64,000 bases of DNA from Aromatoleum tolulyticum (GTDB lineage: Bacteria > Pseudomonadota > Gammaproteobacteria > Burkholderiales > Rhodocyclaceae). The notes below the pieces were generated by a model that saw only the letters and a program-made list of their open reading frames with translations, had not been told where the DNA came from and ran no database searches. A program made the translations under genes and the position numbers. The stretch spans positions 1-64,000 of the forward strand of contig NZ_FTMD01000012.1 in NCBI RefSeq assembly GCF_900156155.1, read 5' to 3'. The first letter of the stretch is position 1. The number at the start of each line of letters is the position of its first letter. This document shows, piece after piece, positions 1 to 9,100 of this stretch.

Positions 1-511
1 AGCCGACCAACAAATCGTTGCCGCCCAGCCCGAGATAGGTGTCGGCTGCGCTGTTGCCGTACAGCGTGTCCCGTGCTTCGGTGGCGATCGGCAGCGACGC
101 CGTGTCGGCCAGCTTGGCCGCATCCCACAGCGTGCCGTCTTCGAATTGCACCTGCTCGACGCGGTAGCGCAGCGGGTTGGCATAGCTGTTCGGGCCGGCA
201 TCGACAAACCAGTAGTTGATCGTCAGCTGATCGGTGCTGTCGTTGAGCTTCAGGATCAGGTTGTCGCCTTCGCGTACCAGCGTCACTTGATCGGGACGAA
301 TGCCGGCGCCCAGCCGGATCGTGTCGAGCGCGCCCGCCGTTGCGTAGTCGTCGTCGGTGATCACGTCCTGCCCGGAGCCATATCCGAACAGGTAAACATC
401 GCCGCCAAAGCCGCCGTTCAGCGTGTCGTTGCCAGCCCCGCCGTCGAGCGTGTCAGCCCCCGCGCTACCGATCAGAGTGTCATTGCCGCTGGTTCCCGTC
501 AGTGTTGCCAT
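1..511 (-). CDS. RTX-type calcium-binding repeat protein, N-terminal part only
   Basis: The frame starts at ATG 511 and runs leftwards off the window, so only the first 170 codons are visible. It opens with MATLTGTSGNDTLIG and carries glycine/aspartate nonapeptides of the GGxGxDxLx type at about residues 8-40, which in this family bind Ca2+ in a parallel beta-roll. Residues 84-130 (LTINYWF, VQFEDGTLWD) resemble the spacer domain found between RTX repeat blocks. A second repeat block begins at the window edge. There is no N-terminal signal peptide, as expected for type I secretion, where the signal is C-terminal. Any catalytic domain lies outside the window, so the cargo function is unknown. 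The ribosome-binding site is weak. Confidence 0.85.
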   Translation of the reverse strand, partial: MATLTGTSGNDTLIGSAGADTLDGGAGNDTLNGGFGGDVYLFGYGSGQDVITDDDYATAGALDTIRLGAGIRPDQVTLVREGDNLILKLNDSTDQLTINYWFVDAGPNSYANPLRYRVEQVQFEDGTLWDAAKLADTASLPIATEARDTLYGNSAADTYLGLGGNDLLVG

Positions 512-916
512 GAATTATCCACTTTGTCAGTTACGAATCGCGGGCATTCTACATGACAGGAGGGTTGTACGATCTTTACAGCATAATAATAGGCAGTTGA
601 ACTGGTAAGGGCATCTAAGTTGAATTTCGACAGAGAGCGTCGAAGTTGCAAAGTCCGGAAATTTGCGGAAGGTAAAATCTTGTATTCCAAGATCTCCTGT
701 CATGGTTAACACGCCACGGCTGCGATCCAGGCAGCGCTGAAGAGCATTGAACGTGGTGGCGACAAAACCCGCGTTCGGAAGACGGTGCTACTTTGCTCGT
801 CAAGTACACAGTGGTTCCGCTAAAAGTATCGAGAAATGATACTTTATGAGATTGTCTCGCGCCTGCTGTGTCATCTAAATAAACTTGGCGCCAGACTCTC
901 CCCACTGGAAGCGACC
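512..916. other. AT-richer intergenic region between divergent RTX and XRE genes
   Basis: These roughly 400 bases hold no convincing gene; the small frames in them lack ribosome-binding sites and family resemblance. Base composition is visibly richer in A+T than the flanking genes. Two inverted repeats are present: CATGACAGGAG at 552-562 matched by CTCCTGTCATG at 694-704, and a compact hairpin at 823-845. The region must contain the promoters of both divergent genes. Confidence 0.6.
823..845. promoter_or_regulatory. Inverted repeat AAAGTATC-N7-GATACTTT, possible operator
   Basis: Perfect 8-base arms are separated by seven bases, 72 bp before the ATG of the XRE-family regulator. There is no T-run, so it does not look like a terminator. 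Its place next to a regulator gene suggests an operator, perhaps autoregulatory; this is inference. Confidence 0.35.
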
Positions 917-1684
917 ATGAGCACCACTGCCGACCTCATCGCCACGCTGAAGACCGAACTGAAGGCCGCCGGCCTGACCTATGCCGCGCTGGCCGAACAC
1001 CTCGGCATGGCCGAATCCAGCGTCAAGCGCATGTTCTCCGCCAGCGGCGACATGCCGCTGTCGCGCATCGACGCGATCTGCCGTGCGCTGCACCTGGACT
1101 TCGCCGACCTCGCGCGCCGCGTTGCCGAGAATGAGCCGCTGCTCGACGAGCTGTCGCTGGCGCAGGAGAAGGCCGTAGTGGGCGACCGCAAGCTGCTGCT
1201 GGTCGCGATCTGCTGCCTCAGCCACTGGAGCGCCGAGCAGATCGTCGCGACCTACCAGCTCGGCGAGGCCGAGGTCGTCAAGCACCTCGCCCAGCTCGAC
1301 CGCCTGGGCATCATCGACCTGCGTCCGGGCAACCGCTACCACCTCAAGGTCGCGAAGGGGTTCCGCTGGCGCCCCCACGGACCGGTGATGCAGTACTTCC
1401 GCGGCGAGGTGATCGACGACTACTTCGCCGGCGGCTTCGACGGCGAGTCCGAGATGCTGATGGTCGTGCACGGCCAGATCGGGCGCGGGCTGGCGCACTC
1501 CTTCCGCGAGCGCCTCGCGCGCGTCGGGCAGGACTTCGCGCAGCAGCACATCGCCGACCAGAAGCTCGCGCCCGCCGACCGCCGCCCCTACACCATCGTC
1601 ATCGGCATGCGCTCGTGGCTGATGGCGGCCTTCCGCGACATGAAGCGCCCCGACGTGCCGTGGCCCGACGCGGCCGCGCGCTGA
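917..1684 (+). CDS. XRE-family helix-turn-helix transcriptional regulator
   Basis: This 255-residue protein has a Cro/C1-type helix-turn-helix at about residues 18-50 (LTYAALAEHLGMAESSVKRM). A second winged-helix-like segment lies at about 95-130 (EAEVVKHLAQLDRLGIIDL), and the C-terminal part is of unknown function. I chose ATG 917 rather than the upstream in-frame ATG 836, because the HTH family usually begins within about ten residues of the first helix and the upstream extension is low-GC and unlike coding sequence. The gene sits 65 bp upstream of the acyltransferase/ligase gene but need not regulate it. The ligand is unknown. Confidence 0.85.
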   Translation: MSTTADLIATLKTELKAAGLTYAALAEHLGMAESSVKRMFSASGDMPLSRIDAICRALHLDFADLARRVAENEPLLDELSLAQEKAVVGDRKLLLVAICCLSHWSAEQIVATYQLGEAEVVKHLAQLDRLGIIDLRPGNRYHLKVAKGFRWRPHGPVMQYFRGEVIDDYFAGGFDGESEMLMVVHGQIGRGLAHSFRERLARVGQDFAQQHIADQKLAPADRRPYTIVIGMRSWLMAAFRDMKRPDVPWPDAAAR

Positions 1685-1749
1685 CGTCTTCATCCCGTCC
1701 CCGCTCGCGCCGATCCGCATTCCCGAACCCCGAACGACGATATCCGACC

Positions 1750-3903
1750 ATGCTCCGATCGCTTCTGAAACCCCTGCTGCGCGCTCTCGCCCGCCTGCTG
1801 TTCCGTGTGCGCGTGAGCGGCGCCGCGCCGTCCGACGCGGCCCGCCTGCTCGTGATCGCGAACCACGAATCCTTCCTCGACGGCCTGCTGCTGGGCCTCT
1901 TCCTGCCGCTCGACCCGGTGTTCGTGGTGCATACCGGCGTCGCCAGGAACCGCTGGTTCCGCCTGATGCTGTCGCTGGTGGATTACCTCGCGGTCGATCC
2001 GACCAGCCCGATGGCGATGAAGAAGGTCGTGCGCCTGCTCGAATCCGGCCGCCCGGTGGTGATCTTCCCCGAAGGGCGCATCACCACCACCGGCAGCCTG
2101 ATGAAGACCTACGACGGCCCCGCCTTCGTCGCCGCGCGCAGCGGCGCGACGATCCTGCCGGTGAAGATCGACGGCGCCGCGCGCACCTATTTTTCCCGCA
2201 TGGGCGGGCGCTTCCCGCGCCGCCTCCTGCCGCAGCTCACGCTGACGATCCACCCGGTCACGCGCATCGACGTGCCGGTCGCGCCGACCGCGCGCGAGCG
2301 CCGCCGCAAGGCCGGCGAGGCGATGCGCCGCATCATGCAGGAGATGATCTTCGCCAGCCGCCCGCAGCAGACGCTGTTCGAGGCGCTGCTCGACGCCGCG
2401 TCCATCCACGGCCGTTCGCGCCGCCTGGTCGAGGACCTCAAGCAGGAGGAGTATTCCTACGGCGACCTCCTCAAGATGGCGCTCGCGCTGGGCCGCCTCG
2501 TCGCGAAGGCATCCGCGCCCGATGAACACGTCGGGATCCTGCTGCCCAATCTCGCGCCGACGCTGGCGCTCGTCTTCGGCCTGACCGCGTTCCGCCGCAC
2601 CCCCGCGATGCTGAACTACACCGCCGGTGCCGACGGCATGCAGGCCGCGTGCACGGCGGCGCAGATCCGCACCATCCTCACCTCGCGCGCCTTCGTCGAG
2701 CAGGCGAAGCTCGGCGACAAGCTCGCGGCGCTCGCCGATTGGGGCTCCGACGTGCGCGTCGTGTATCTCGAAGACCTGCGTACCGGCATGAGCCTCGCCG
2801 ACAAGCTGTGGCTCGTGCTGTGGGCGATCCGTTTCCCGCGCGCGGCGACGCACATCGGCTCGCCCGAGGATGCGGCGGTGGTCCTGTTCACGTCCGGCTC
2901 CGAAGGCAAGCCCAAGGGCGTCGTGCTGTCGCACCGCGCGCTGCTCGCGAACATCGCGCAGATCCGCGCGGTGGTCGATTTCTCGGCCGACGACAAGATC
3001 CTCAACGCGCTGCCGCTGTTCCACTCCTTCGGCCTCACCGCGGGCGGGCTGCTGCCGGTGCTCTCCGGCGCGAACGTGTTCCTCTACCCCAGCCCGCTGC
3101 ACTATCGCGTGATCCCCGAGCTCGCCTACGACCGCGGCTGCAGCGTGCTGCTGGGCACCAGCACCTTCCTCGCGAACTACGCGCGCTTTGCCCACCCCTA
3201 CGACTTCTACCGCCTGCGCTACGTCATCGCCGGTGCCGAGAAGCTCGCCGAACCGGTGCGCCAGCTGTGGTTCGAGCGCTTCGGCATCCGCATCTTCGAA
3301 GGCTACGGCGCGACCGAGACGGCGCCGGTGATGGCGGTGAACACGCCGATGGCCTATCGCACGGGGACCGTCGGCCAGTTCCTGCCCGGCCTGCAGGCGC
3401 ACCTCGTGCCCGTGCCGGGGATCGAGCAGGGCGGCATGCTGCACGTGTCCGGTCCCAACCTGATGAGCGGCTACCTGCGGGTCGAGGCGCCCGGCGTGCT
3501 GCAGCCGCCGGCGTCGACCGCGGGCGACGGCTGGTACGAGACCGGCGACGTCGTCGACATCGACGACGACGGCTTCGTGCGCATCGTCGGCCGGGTCAAG
3601 CGCTTCGCGAAGATCGCCGGCGAGATGGTGAGCCTCGAGGCGGTCGAGAAGCTCGCCGCGGCGACCGTGCCGACCGCCCAGCACGCGGCCTCCGCCCAGG
3701 CCGACGCCGCAAAGGGCGAGGCGCTGGTGCTGTTCACCAGCGACCGCGGCCTCACCCGCGACCGCCTGCTCGCGGCGGCGCGCGACTTCGGCGTGCCCGA
3801 GCTCGCGGTGCCGCGCAAGATCGTGCCGGTCGAGGCGCTGCCGCTGCTGGGCACCGGCAAGATCGACTACGTGACGCTGCGCCGCTGGGCGGAGGCCGCG
3901 TGA
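1750..3903 (+). CDS. Fused PlsC-type acyltransferase / acyl-[ACP or CoA] synthetase (Aas-like)
   Basis: This 717-residue protein has an N-terminal lysophospholipid acyltransferase domain with the HX4D motif (NHESFLDG, residue ~38) and FPEGRIT (~105). An adenylate-forming ligase domain follows, with the AMP-binding P-loop LFTSGSEGKPKG at about 378 and YGATETAP at about 518. The order is that of E. coli Aas, which activates a fatty acid and re-acylates lysophosphatidylethanolamine at the inner membrane. ATG 1750 gives a start directly before the hydrophobic first helix. The stop overlaps the GTG start of the amidohydrolase gene, and an LplT-like transporter follows, supporting phospholipid salvage. 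Specificity (ACP or CoA, chain length) cannot be read from sequence. Confidence 0.88.
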   Translation: MLRSLLKPLLRALARLLFRVRVSGAAPSDAARLLVIANHESFLDGLLLGLFLPLDPVFVVHTGVARNRWFRLMLSLVDYLAVDPTSPMAMKKVVRLLESGRPVVIFPEGRITTTGSLMKTYDGPAFVAARSGATILPVKIDGAARTYFSRMGGRFPRRLLPQLTLTIHPVTRIDVPVAPTARERRRKAGEAMRRIMQEMIFASRPQQTLFEALLDAASIHGRSRRLVEDLKQEEYSYGDLLKMALALGRLVAKASAPDEHVGILLPNLAPTLALVFGLTAFRRTPAMLNYTAGADGMQAACTAAQIRTILTSRAFVEQAKLGDKLAALADWGSDVRVVYLEDLRTGMSLADKLWLVLWAIRFPRAATHIGSPEDAAVVLFTSGSEGKPKGVVLSHRALLANIAQIRAVVDFSADDKILNALPLFHSFGLTAGGLLPVLSGANVFLYPSPLHYRVIPELAYDRGCSVLLGTSTFLANYARFAHPYDFYRLRYVIAGAEKLAEPVRQLWFERFGIRIFEGYGATETAPVMAVNTPMAYRTGTVGQFLPGLQAHLVPVPGIEQGGMLHVSGPNLMSGYLRVEAPGVLQPPASTAGDGWYETGDVVDIDDDGFVRIVGRVKRFAKIAGEMVSLEAVEKLAAATVPTAQHAASAQADAAKGEALVLFTSDRGLTRDRLLAAARDFGVPELAVPRKIVPVEALPLLGTGKIDYVTLRRWAEAA

Positions 3904-5165
3904 GGGCGCGTCCGTTCTCGCCCGCCCGCCGCCGCTGGCTGGCGGCCGGGCTGTTCGCCGGCGCGGCGATCGCGGCCGGCGCCAGCGCCGCCGCGCTGCG
4001 CGCACGGCCGTGGCTGCTCAACCCCTGCCACGCCACGCTGCCCGACGAACTGGCGCGCCACGAGCTCGTGCGCGGCGCGTGGACGGGACTCGACCCCGCG
4101 CAGGTGTGGGACTGCCACGCGCACCTCGCGGGCGTCGGCGACGGCGGCAGCGGCATCACGATCGCGCCCGCGATGCTGAGTCCGCTGCACCCGCTGCAAT
4201 ACCTGCAGCGCCTGTTCTACCTCAACGCCGGCTGTGCGCACGAGGCGCCGGGCCGTGTCGACCAGAGCTACGTCGAGCGCCTGCACAACCTCATGGACGG
4301 CATGGCGCCGGGTTTCAAGCTGATGCTGTTCGCGTTCGACCGCGCGCACGACGCCGCCGGCCGCGCGCTGCCCGAGCAGTCCGCCTTCCACGTCCCCGAC
4401 GCCTACGCCCGAGACGTCGCGCGTGCCGCGCCGCAGCGCTTCGAGTGGGTGTGCTCGGTGCACCCCCACCGTCCGGACGCCGTGGCGGCGCTGGAGGCGG
4501 CCGCCGCCGACGGGGCGCGCGCGGTGAAATGGCTGCCGCCGGCGATGGGCATAGACCCCGCCGCGCCCGCCTGCGACCGCTTCTACGACGCGCTCGCGCG
4601 CCTCGGCCTGCCGCTCATCACGCATGCCGGCGAAGAGCAGGCGGTGTCCGGCGCCGGCCATGCCGACTGGGGCAATCCGCTGCGCCTGCGCCGCGCGCTG
4701 GACCGCGGCGTGCGCGTGGTGATGGCGCATTGCGCGAGCATCGGCGAGGACATCGACCTCGACCGCGGCGCCGAGGGTCCGCGCGTGCCGAGCTTCGAGC
4801 TCTTCGCGCGCATGATGGACGAGCCGCGCCACGCCCGGCTGCTGTTCGCCGACATCTCCGCGATCACGCAGCGCAATCGCGATCTGGCGGTGGTGCGTGC
4901 GATCATCGAGCGCGAGCACTGGCACCCGCGCCTGCTCTTCGGCACCGACTACCCGCTGCCGGGCATCCTGCCGCTGATCTCGCCGGCGCAGTTTGCCGCC
5001 GAAGGCATGCTCGACGCTTCTGCAGTGCCCGTGCTGGAGGCGATCCGCGAGCACAATCCGATCCTGTTCGATCTCGTGCTCAAGCGCCACCTGCACAGCC
5101 GCGGCACGCGCTTCGCCCCAAACGTCTTCGAAACCCGACGCTTCTTCACCCGGACCCCGACATGA
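3900..5165 (+). CDS. Amidohydrolase-family metal-dependent hydrolase, membrane-anchored or exported
   Basis: The 421-residue product begins at GTG 3900, which overlaps the preceding TGA. An arginine-rich start followed by a hydrophobic stretch (residues ~12-35) suggests an N-terminal anchor or Tat-like signal. The remainder is a TIM-barrel amidohydrolase with metal-binding signatures DCHAHL (~residue 71), LITHAGEE (~240), MAHCAS (~275) and LFGTDYPLPG (~347). The gene overlaps the next one by four bases (ATGA), so it is translationally coupled between two lipid-remodelling genes. That position suggests a lipid or amide substrate, but no substrate can be assigned. Confidence 0.8.
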   Translation: MRARPFSPARRRWLAAGLFAGAAIAAGASAAALRARPWLLNPCHATLPDELARHELVRGAWTGLDPAQVWDCHAHLAGVGDGGSGITIAPAMLSPLHPLQYLQRLFYLNAGCAHEAPGRVDQSYVERLHNLMDGMAPGFKLMLFAFDRAHDAAGRALPEQSAFHVPDAYARDVARAAPQRFEWVCSVHPHRPDAVAALEAAAADGARAVKWLPPAMGIDPAAPACDRFYDALARLGLPLITHAGEEQAVSGAGHADWGNPLRLRRALDRGVRVVMAHCASIGEDIDLDRGAEGPRVPSFELFARMMDEPRHARLLFADISAITQRNRDLAVVRAIIEREHWHPRLLFGTDYPLPGILPLISPAQFAAEGMLDASAVPVLEAIREHNPILFDLVLKRHLHSRGTRFAPNVFETRRFFTRTPT

Positions 5166-7042
5166 GTTCCCAATTCAAGCTGATGGGCGAGCGGCGCTTC
5201 CTGCCCTTCTTCCTCACGCAGTTCCTCGGCGCCTTCAACGACAACCTGTACAAGAACGCGCTCGTGGTGCTGATCACCTTCCAGGCGGCGCGCTACACGA
5301 CGCTCGCGCCGGGCGTGCTGGTGAACCTCGCCGCGGGGCTGTTCATCCTGCCTTTCTTCCTGTTCTCGGCGACCTCCGGCCAGCTCGCGGACAAGTTCGA
5401 GAAGACGCGCCTGATCCGCTTCGTGAAGCTGTTCGAGATCGGCGTGATGGCGCTTGCGACGGTCGCCTTCGCGCTCGACTCGCTGGCGCTGCTGTTCTCC
5501 GCGCTGTTCCTGATGGGCCTGCATTCGACGATCTTCGGGCCGGTGAAGTACGCGGTGCTGCCGGTGTATCTGCGCGAGGAGGAACTCGTCGGTGGCAACG
5601 CGCTGGTCGAAGCCGGCACCTTCATCGCGATCCTGCTCGGCACCATCGCCGGCGGCGTGACGATCGCGCTGCCGGGCGGCGCGGCGTGGCTGTCGGCGGC
5701 GGTGCTGGCGGTCGCGGTGGCGGGCTACCTGACGAGCCGCGCGATTCCCGCCGCGCCGGCGGCCGATCCGACGCTGCGGATCAACTGGAACCCGCTCACC
5801 GAAACGTGGCGCAACATCGGCTTCACGCGCGGCAACCGCACCGTGTTCCTGTCCATCCTCGGCATCTCGTGGTTCTGGTTCTACGGCGCGCTGTTCCTGT
5901 CGCAGTTCCCCGGCTACGCGAAGGACGTGCTGGGCGGCGACGAGCATGCGGTGACGCTGCTGCTGGCGCTGTTCTCGGTCGGCATCGGCGTCGGCTCCCT
6001 GCTGTGCGAGAAGCTCTCCGGCAAGCACGTCGAGATCGGCCTCGTGCCCTTCGGCTCGATCGGCCTGTCGGTGTTCGCCTTCGACCTGTGGTGGGTGAGC
6101 CCCGCCGCCTCGCACGCCGGCGAAGCCCTGCCGCTTGCGGCCGTGCTGGCCGATGCGGTGACCTGGCGCGCGCTCTTCGACCTCGTGATGATCGGCGTGT
6201 TCGGCGGCTTCTTCATCGTGCCGCTGTACGCGCTGGTGCAGTCGCGCTCGGAACCGGCGCACCGCTCGCGCATCATCGCCGGCAACAACATCCTCAACGC
6301 CGCCTTCATGGTCGTCGCCGCGGGGCTCGGTGCGGGCCTGCTCGCCGCCGGCTTCACGATCCCGCAGCTGATCCTGATCACCGCGGTGCTCAACGCCGCG
6401 GTGGCGGTGTACATCTACACGCTGGTGCCGGAATTCCTCGTGCGCTTCATCGTGTGGCTGCTGGTGCACACGGTCTATCGTCTGCGCGTGAAAGGCGTCG
6501 AGCACATCCCGGAAGAGGGGCCGGCGCTGCTGGTCGCGAACCACGTCAGCTTCGTCGATGCGCTGGTGATCACGGCCGCGTCGCGCCGCCCGATCCGCTT
6601 CGTCATGGATCACCACATCTTCCGCTGGCCGATCCTGTCCTTCGTGTTCCGCTCCAGCCGCGCGATCCCGATCGCATCGGCGAAGGAGGATGCGGCGATG
6701 ATGGAGCGTGCGTTCGACGAAGTCGCGCGGGCGCTCGCAGCCGGCGAACTGGTCGGCATCTTCCCGGAAGGGCGCATCACCGACGACGGCGAGCTGAAGC
6801 CGTTCCGCCCCGGCATCCGCCGCATCGTCGAGCGCACCCCGGTGCCGGTCGTGCCGCTTGCGCTGCGCGGCCTGTGGGGCAGCAGCTTCAGCCGCAAGGA
6901 CGGCCCCGCGATGAGCCGGCCGTTGCGCCGCGGACTCTTCAGCCGCATCGAGCTGGTCGGCGGCACGCCCTTCGCACCGGACGCGGCGACGCCCGAAAGC
7001 CTGCAGGCGGCCATTGCCGGACTGCGCGGCGAGATGCGCTAA
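5162..7042 (+). CDS. LplT-like MFS transporter fused to PlsC acyltransferase
   Basis: This 626-residue protein has an N-terminal major-facilitator part (about residues 1-420, with the N-terminal signature FLGAFNDNLYKNAL). It resembles LplT, the inner-membrane lysophospholipid flippase. The C-terminal acyltransferase has NHVSFVDA (HX4D, ~residue 459) and FPEGRIT (~534). In E. coli LplT and Aas are separate proteins. Here one acyltransferase domain is fused to the transporter and another to the ligase encoded two genes upstream. ATG 5162 overlaps the previous stop by four bases. The operon therefore probably imports, activates and re-esterifies lysophospholipid or fatty acids. Confidence 0.88.
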   Translation: MSSQFKLMGERRFLPFFLTQFLGAFNDNLYKNALVVLITFQAARYTTLAPGVLVNLAAGLFILPFFLFSATSGQLADKFEKTRLIRFVKLFEIGVMALATVAFALDSLALLFSALFLMGLHSTIFGPVKYAVLPVYLREEELVGGNALVEAGTFIAILLGTIAGGVTIALPGGAAWLSAAVLAVAVAGYLTSRAIPAAPAADPTLRINWNPLTETWRNIGFTRGNRTVFLSILGISWFWFYGALFLSQFPGYAKDVLGGDEHAVTLLLALFSVGIGVGSLLCEKLSGKHVEIGLVPFGSIGLSVFAFDLWWVSPAASHAGEALPLAAVLADAVTWRALFDLVMIGVFGGFFIVPLYALVQSRSEPAHRSRIIAGNNILNAAFMVVAAGLGAGLLAAGFTIPQLILITAVLNAAVAVYIYTLVPEFLVRFIVWLLVHTVYRLRVKGVEHIPEEGPALLVANHVSFVDALVITAASRRPIRFVMDHHIFRWPILSFVFRSSRAIPIASAKEDAAMMERAFDEVARALAAGELVGIFPEGRITDDGELKPFRPGIRRIVERTPVPVVPLALRGLWGSSFSRKDGPAMSRPLRRGLFSRIELVGGTPFAPDAATPESLQAAIAGLRGEMR

Positions 7043-7043
7043 G

Positions 7044-7913
7044 TCAGTCGCGGGCGAGAAATCCCTCGATCGCCGCCGCGACCTGCTCCGGCTGGTCGTG
7101 CTGCAGGTTGTGGCCGGATTCCGTGATCGTCACGCGCCGCATGTCCGCGAAACACGCGAGGCGGCGCTCGATCTCCGCGGGGGCGTCGGCGAAACGCTCG
7201 GCCACGTAGCCCTTGTCGGCCAGCAGCATCAGCACCGGCGCCCGGATGCCGCGCCAGGACGCCATCACGTCGCCGGCCTGGTAGCGCACCGGCGACGCCA
7301 CCTTGTGCCACGGATCGCCGGCCATGGTCACCCGGCCGTCGGCCAGCGTGCGCGACACGTTGCGTGCGAGGAAGGCCGCGCGCGCGTCGCTCAGCCGCGG
7401 ATTGGCGAGCTGCAGCCGGCGTGCAAAGGTGTCGTGATCGGGATAGCAGCGCACCGGCTGCTCCTTGCGCAGGTTGTCGAGCCAGCCGGCGAGCTGCCCG
7501 GGCGCGTCCGTGTCGTTCGTCGTGCTGAGGCCGAGGAAGTCCATCATCACGAGCTGCGCGACGCGTTCGGGGCGCACGCCCGCGTACGTGGACGAGATCG
7601 CCGCGCCCATGCTGTGCCCGACGATGCGCGCCGGGCGGTCGGGGGAGTAGTGCGCGAGCAGCGCGTCGAGGTCGCCGTAGTAGTCGGGGAACCAGTACGG
7701 GCGGCCGAGCCACTCGCTCGCGCCGTAGCCGCGCCAGTCGGGCGCGATCACATGCCAGTCGTGCGCGAGCGCATCGACGAGGAACTGGAAGGTCGCGGAG
7801 CTATCCATCCAGCCGTGCAGAAAAAACACGGCCGGGGCGTCCGCGGCGCCCCAGTGGCGGACGTTGTAGCGCAGCCCGCGGATGTCGAGCTGCTCGCAGT
7901 GGGAAGCTTTCAT
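7044..7913 (-). CDS. Alpha/beta-hydrolase fold protein
   Basis: This 289-residue protein has the oxyanion-hole motif FLHGWMDSS (~residue 30), the nucleophile elbow GHSMGAA (~residue 100) and a C-terminal catalytic-histidine region ESGHNLQHDQPE. All are typical of single-domain alpha/beta hydrolases. I chose ATG 7913 (MKASHCEQ) over an in-frame start at 7961, because the fold normally begins within about 15 residues of the first strand. The gene is convergent with the transporter/acyltransferase gene, with one base between the stops. There is no signal peptide, so it acts in the cytoplasm; the substrate (an ester, lactone or haloalkane) is unknown. Confidence 0.85.
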   Translation of the reverse strand: MKASHCEQLDIRGLRYNVRHWGAADAPAVFFLHGWMDSSATFQFLVDALAHDWHVIAPDWRGYGASEWLGRPYWFPDYYGDLDALLAHYSPDRPARIVGHSMGAAISSTYAGVRPERVAQLVMMDFLGLSTTNDTDAPGQLAGWLDNLRKEQPVRCYPDHDTFARRLQLANPRLSDARAAFLARNVSRTLADGRVTMAGDPWHKVASPVRYQAGDVMASWRGIRAPVLMLLADKGYVAERFADAPAEIERRLACFADMRRVTITESGHNLQHDQPEQVAAAIEGFLARD

Positions 7914-7971
7914 CCGGCCGATGATAGCAAGCCCGGCGGCCACGCGCCGGGCCTGCGTCATCGCAGCGGGC

Positions 7972-9081
7972 TCAGGCGCCGGTGATCTCGCGCGACGTCA
8001 GCGTGTAGCGGAAGTTCGCCGGGTCCAGGCTGTCGAAGCGGCCGTCGCGGTTCTCGCCCTGCGGATACATCAGGAAGGGGGCCTCGGGGCCGTCGCTGCC
8101 GGGCAGGCGGATGTCGTGGCCGAAGTTGTAGGCCAGCCAGTTCATCTCCCACGCGCCGAACAGCGTGTTGCGCGCGGCGACGACCTTCGCGTCGGTCAGC
8201 GGCAGGCCGCCGGGCGGCTCTTCGAGGGCGACCTTGCGCACGTCGGCGGGGTCGACCGGCACCCAGCCGGCGTGCTCCAGCCACACCTCGGCGCGGCAGT
8301 GCTGCGCCTTCGACACGTCGCCGCTCTTGCCCAGGCTCTTGTAGCCGTAGCGCGAGTCGGCGACGCGGACGCCGTACACGTCGCGCGCCGGCACGCCCAC
8401 CGAGCGCGCGAGGCCGACGTACAGCGCGTTGAGGTCGGCGCACTTGCCGGAGAGGTCGCCCGTCTCCAGCATCGCGCGGATGTCGCCCAGCCCGCAGCCG
8501 CGCGTCTTGGGATTGCGGAAGGTGTTCGTGACGATCCAGTCGTAGATCGCGCGCGCCTTGTACTCGTCGCTCTTCGCGCCGCGCGTGATCTCGCGCGCGG
8601 TGTCGAGCACGATGCCATCGGTCGGCAGCATCGCGGTCGCACGGGTGTACAGCGCACGTTCGGCAGCGGCCAGCCTGGGCATGCGGCCGCCGTGCGCGAG
8701 GTCGACGGCGCGGTCGCGCGTCGCGCAGCGGCTGACGATCTCGATCGCCGGCGCCGCGGTTGCCTCGGGCCAGGTCGCGTGCAGCATCGCCGCGCCGTAC
8801 ACCGGGTCGGTCGCGATGTACATGCCGGTCGCGTTGCCGCTCCACAGGTTGCCCATCGGACGGCTCCAGTCCGTCTGCGCCACGGCGGGCAGCGGGATCC
8901 ACACCTGGGTCGGGCCGTCCGTTGCGGCGGGTTCGACGCGCGTCACGAGTTCGAACACGCGCCAGCCGTTTTCCGGACGGGGCGTGAAGGCGGGTGCGGC
9001 CGGCGTAGCCGCGCGGCTCCAGGCGGGCAGGGCGAGGCCGGCGGCAATCGCCGAGGTCTTGAGGAAGTTTCTGCGGTTCAT
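7972..9081 (-). CDS. Tat-exported transglutaminase-like (cysteine protease fold) protein
   Basis: The 369-residue protein begins with a twin-arginine type signal (MNRRNFLKTSAIAAG), pointing to folded export to the periplasm. A transglutaminase-like core includes the catalytic cysteine region GKCADLNALYVGLARSVG (~residue 215). The histidine/aspartate segment is AEVWLEHAGWVPVDPADV. In this superfamily the Cys-His-Asp triad cleaves or forms amide bonds; many bacterial members act as peptidases. It lies 19 bp after a thioredoxin-like gene read in the same direction and is probably co-transcribed with it. The substrate is not predictable. Confidence 0.82.
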   Translation of the reverse strand: MNRRNFLKTSAIAAGLALPAWSRAATPAAPAFTPRPENGWRVFELVTRVEPAATDGPTQVWIPLPAVAQTDWSRPMGNLWSGNATGMYIATDPVYGAAMLHATWPEATAAPAIEIVSRCATRDRAVDLAHGGRMPRLAAAERALYTRATAMLPTDGIVLDTAREITRGAKSDEYKARAIYDWIVTNTFRNPKTRGCGLGDIRAMLETGDLSGKCADLNALYVGLARSVGVPARDVYGVRVADSRYGYKSLGKSGDVSKAQHCRAEVWLEHAGWVPVDPADVRKVALEEPPGGLPLTDAKVVAARNTLFGAWEMNWLAYNFGHDIRLPGSDGPEAPFLMYPQGENRDGRFDSLDPANFRYTLTSREITGA

Positions 9082-9100
9082 GGTCGATCGTCTCTTCGAT

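Noticed and set aside
1690-4005. 771-codon open frame antisense to the acyl-ACP synthetase gene
   Set aside because: It is an artefact of high GC content. The product is Arg/His-rich without family resemblance and the opposite frame encodes a clear enzyme.
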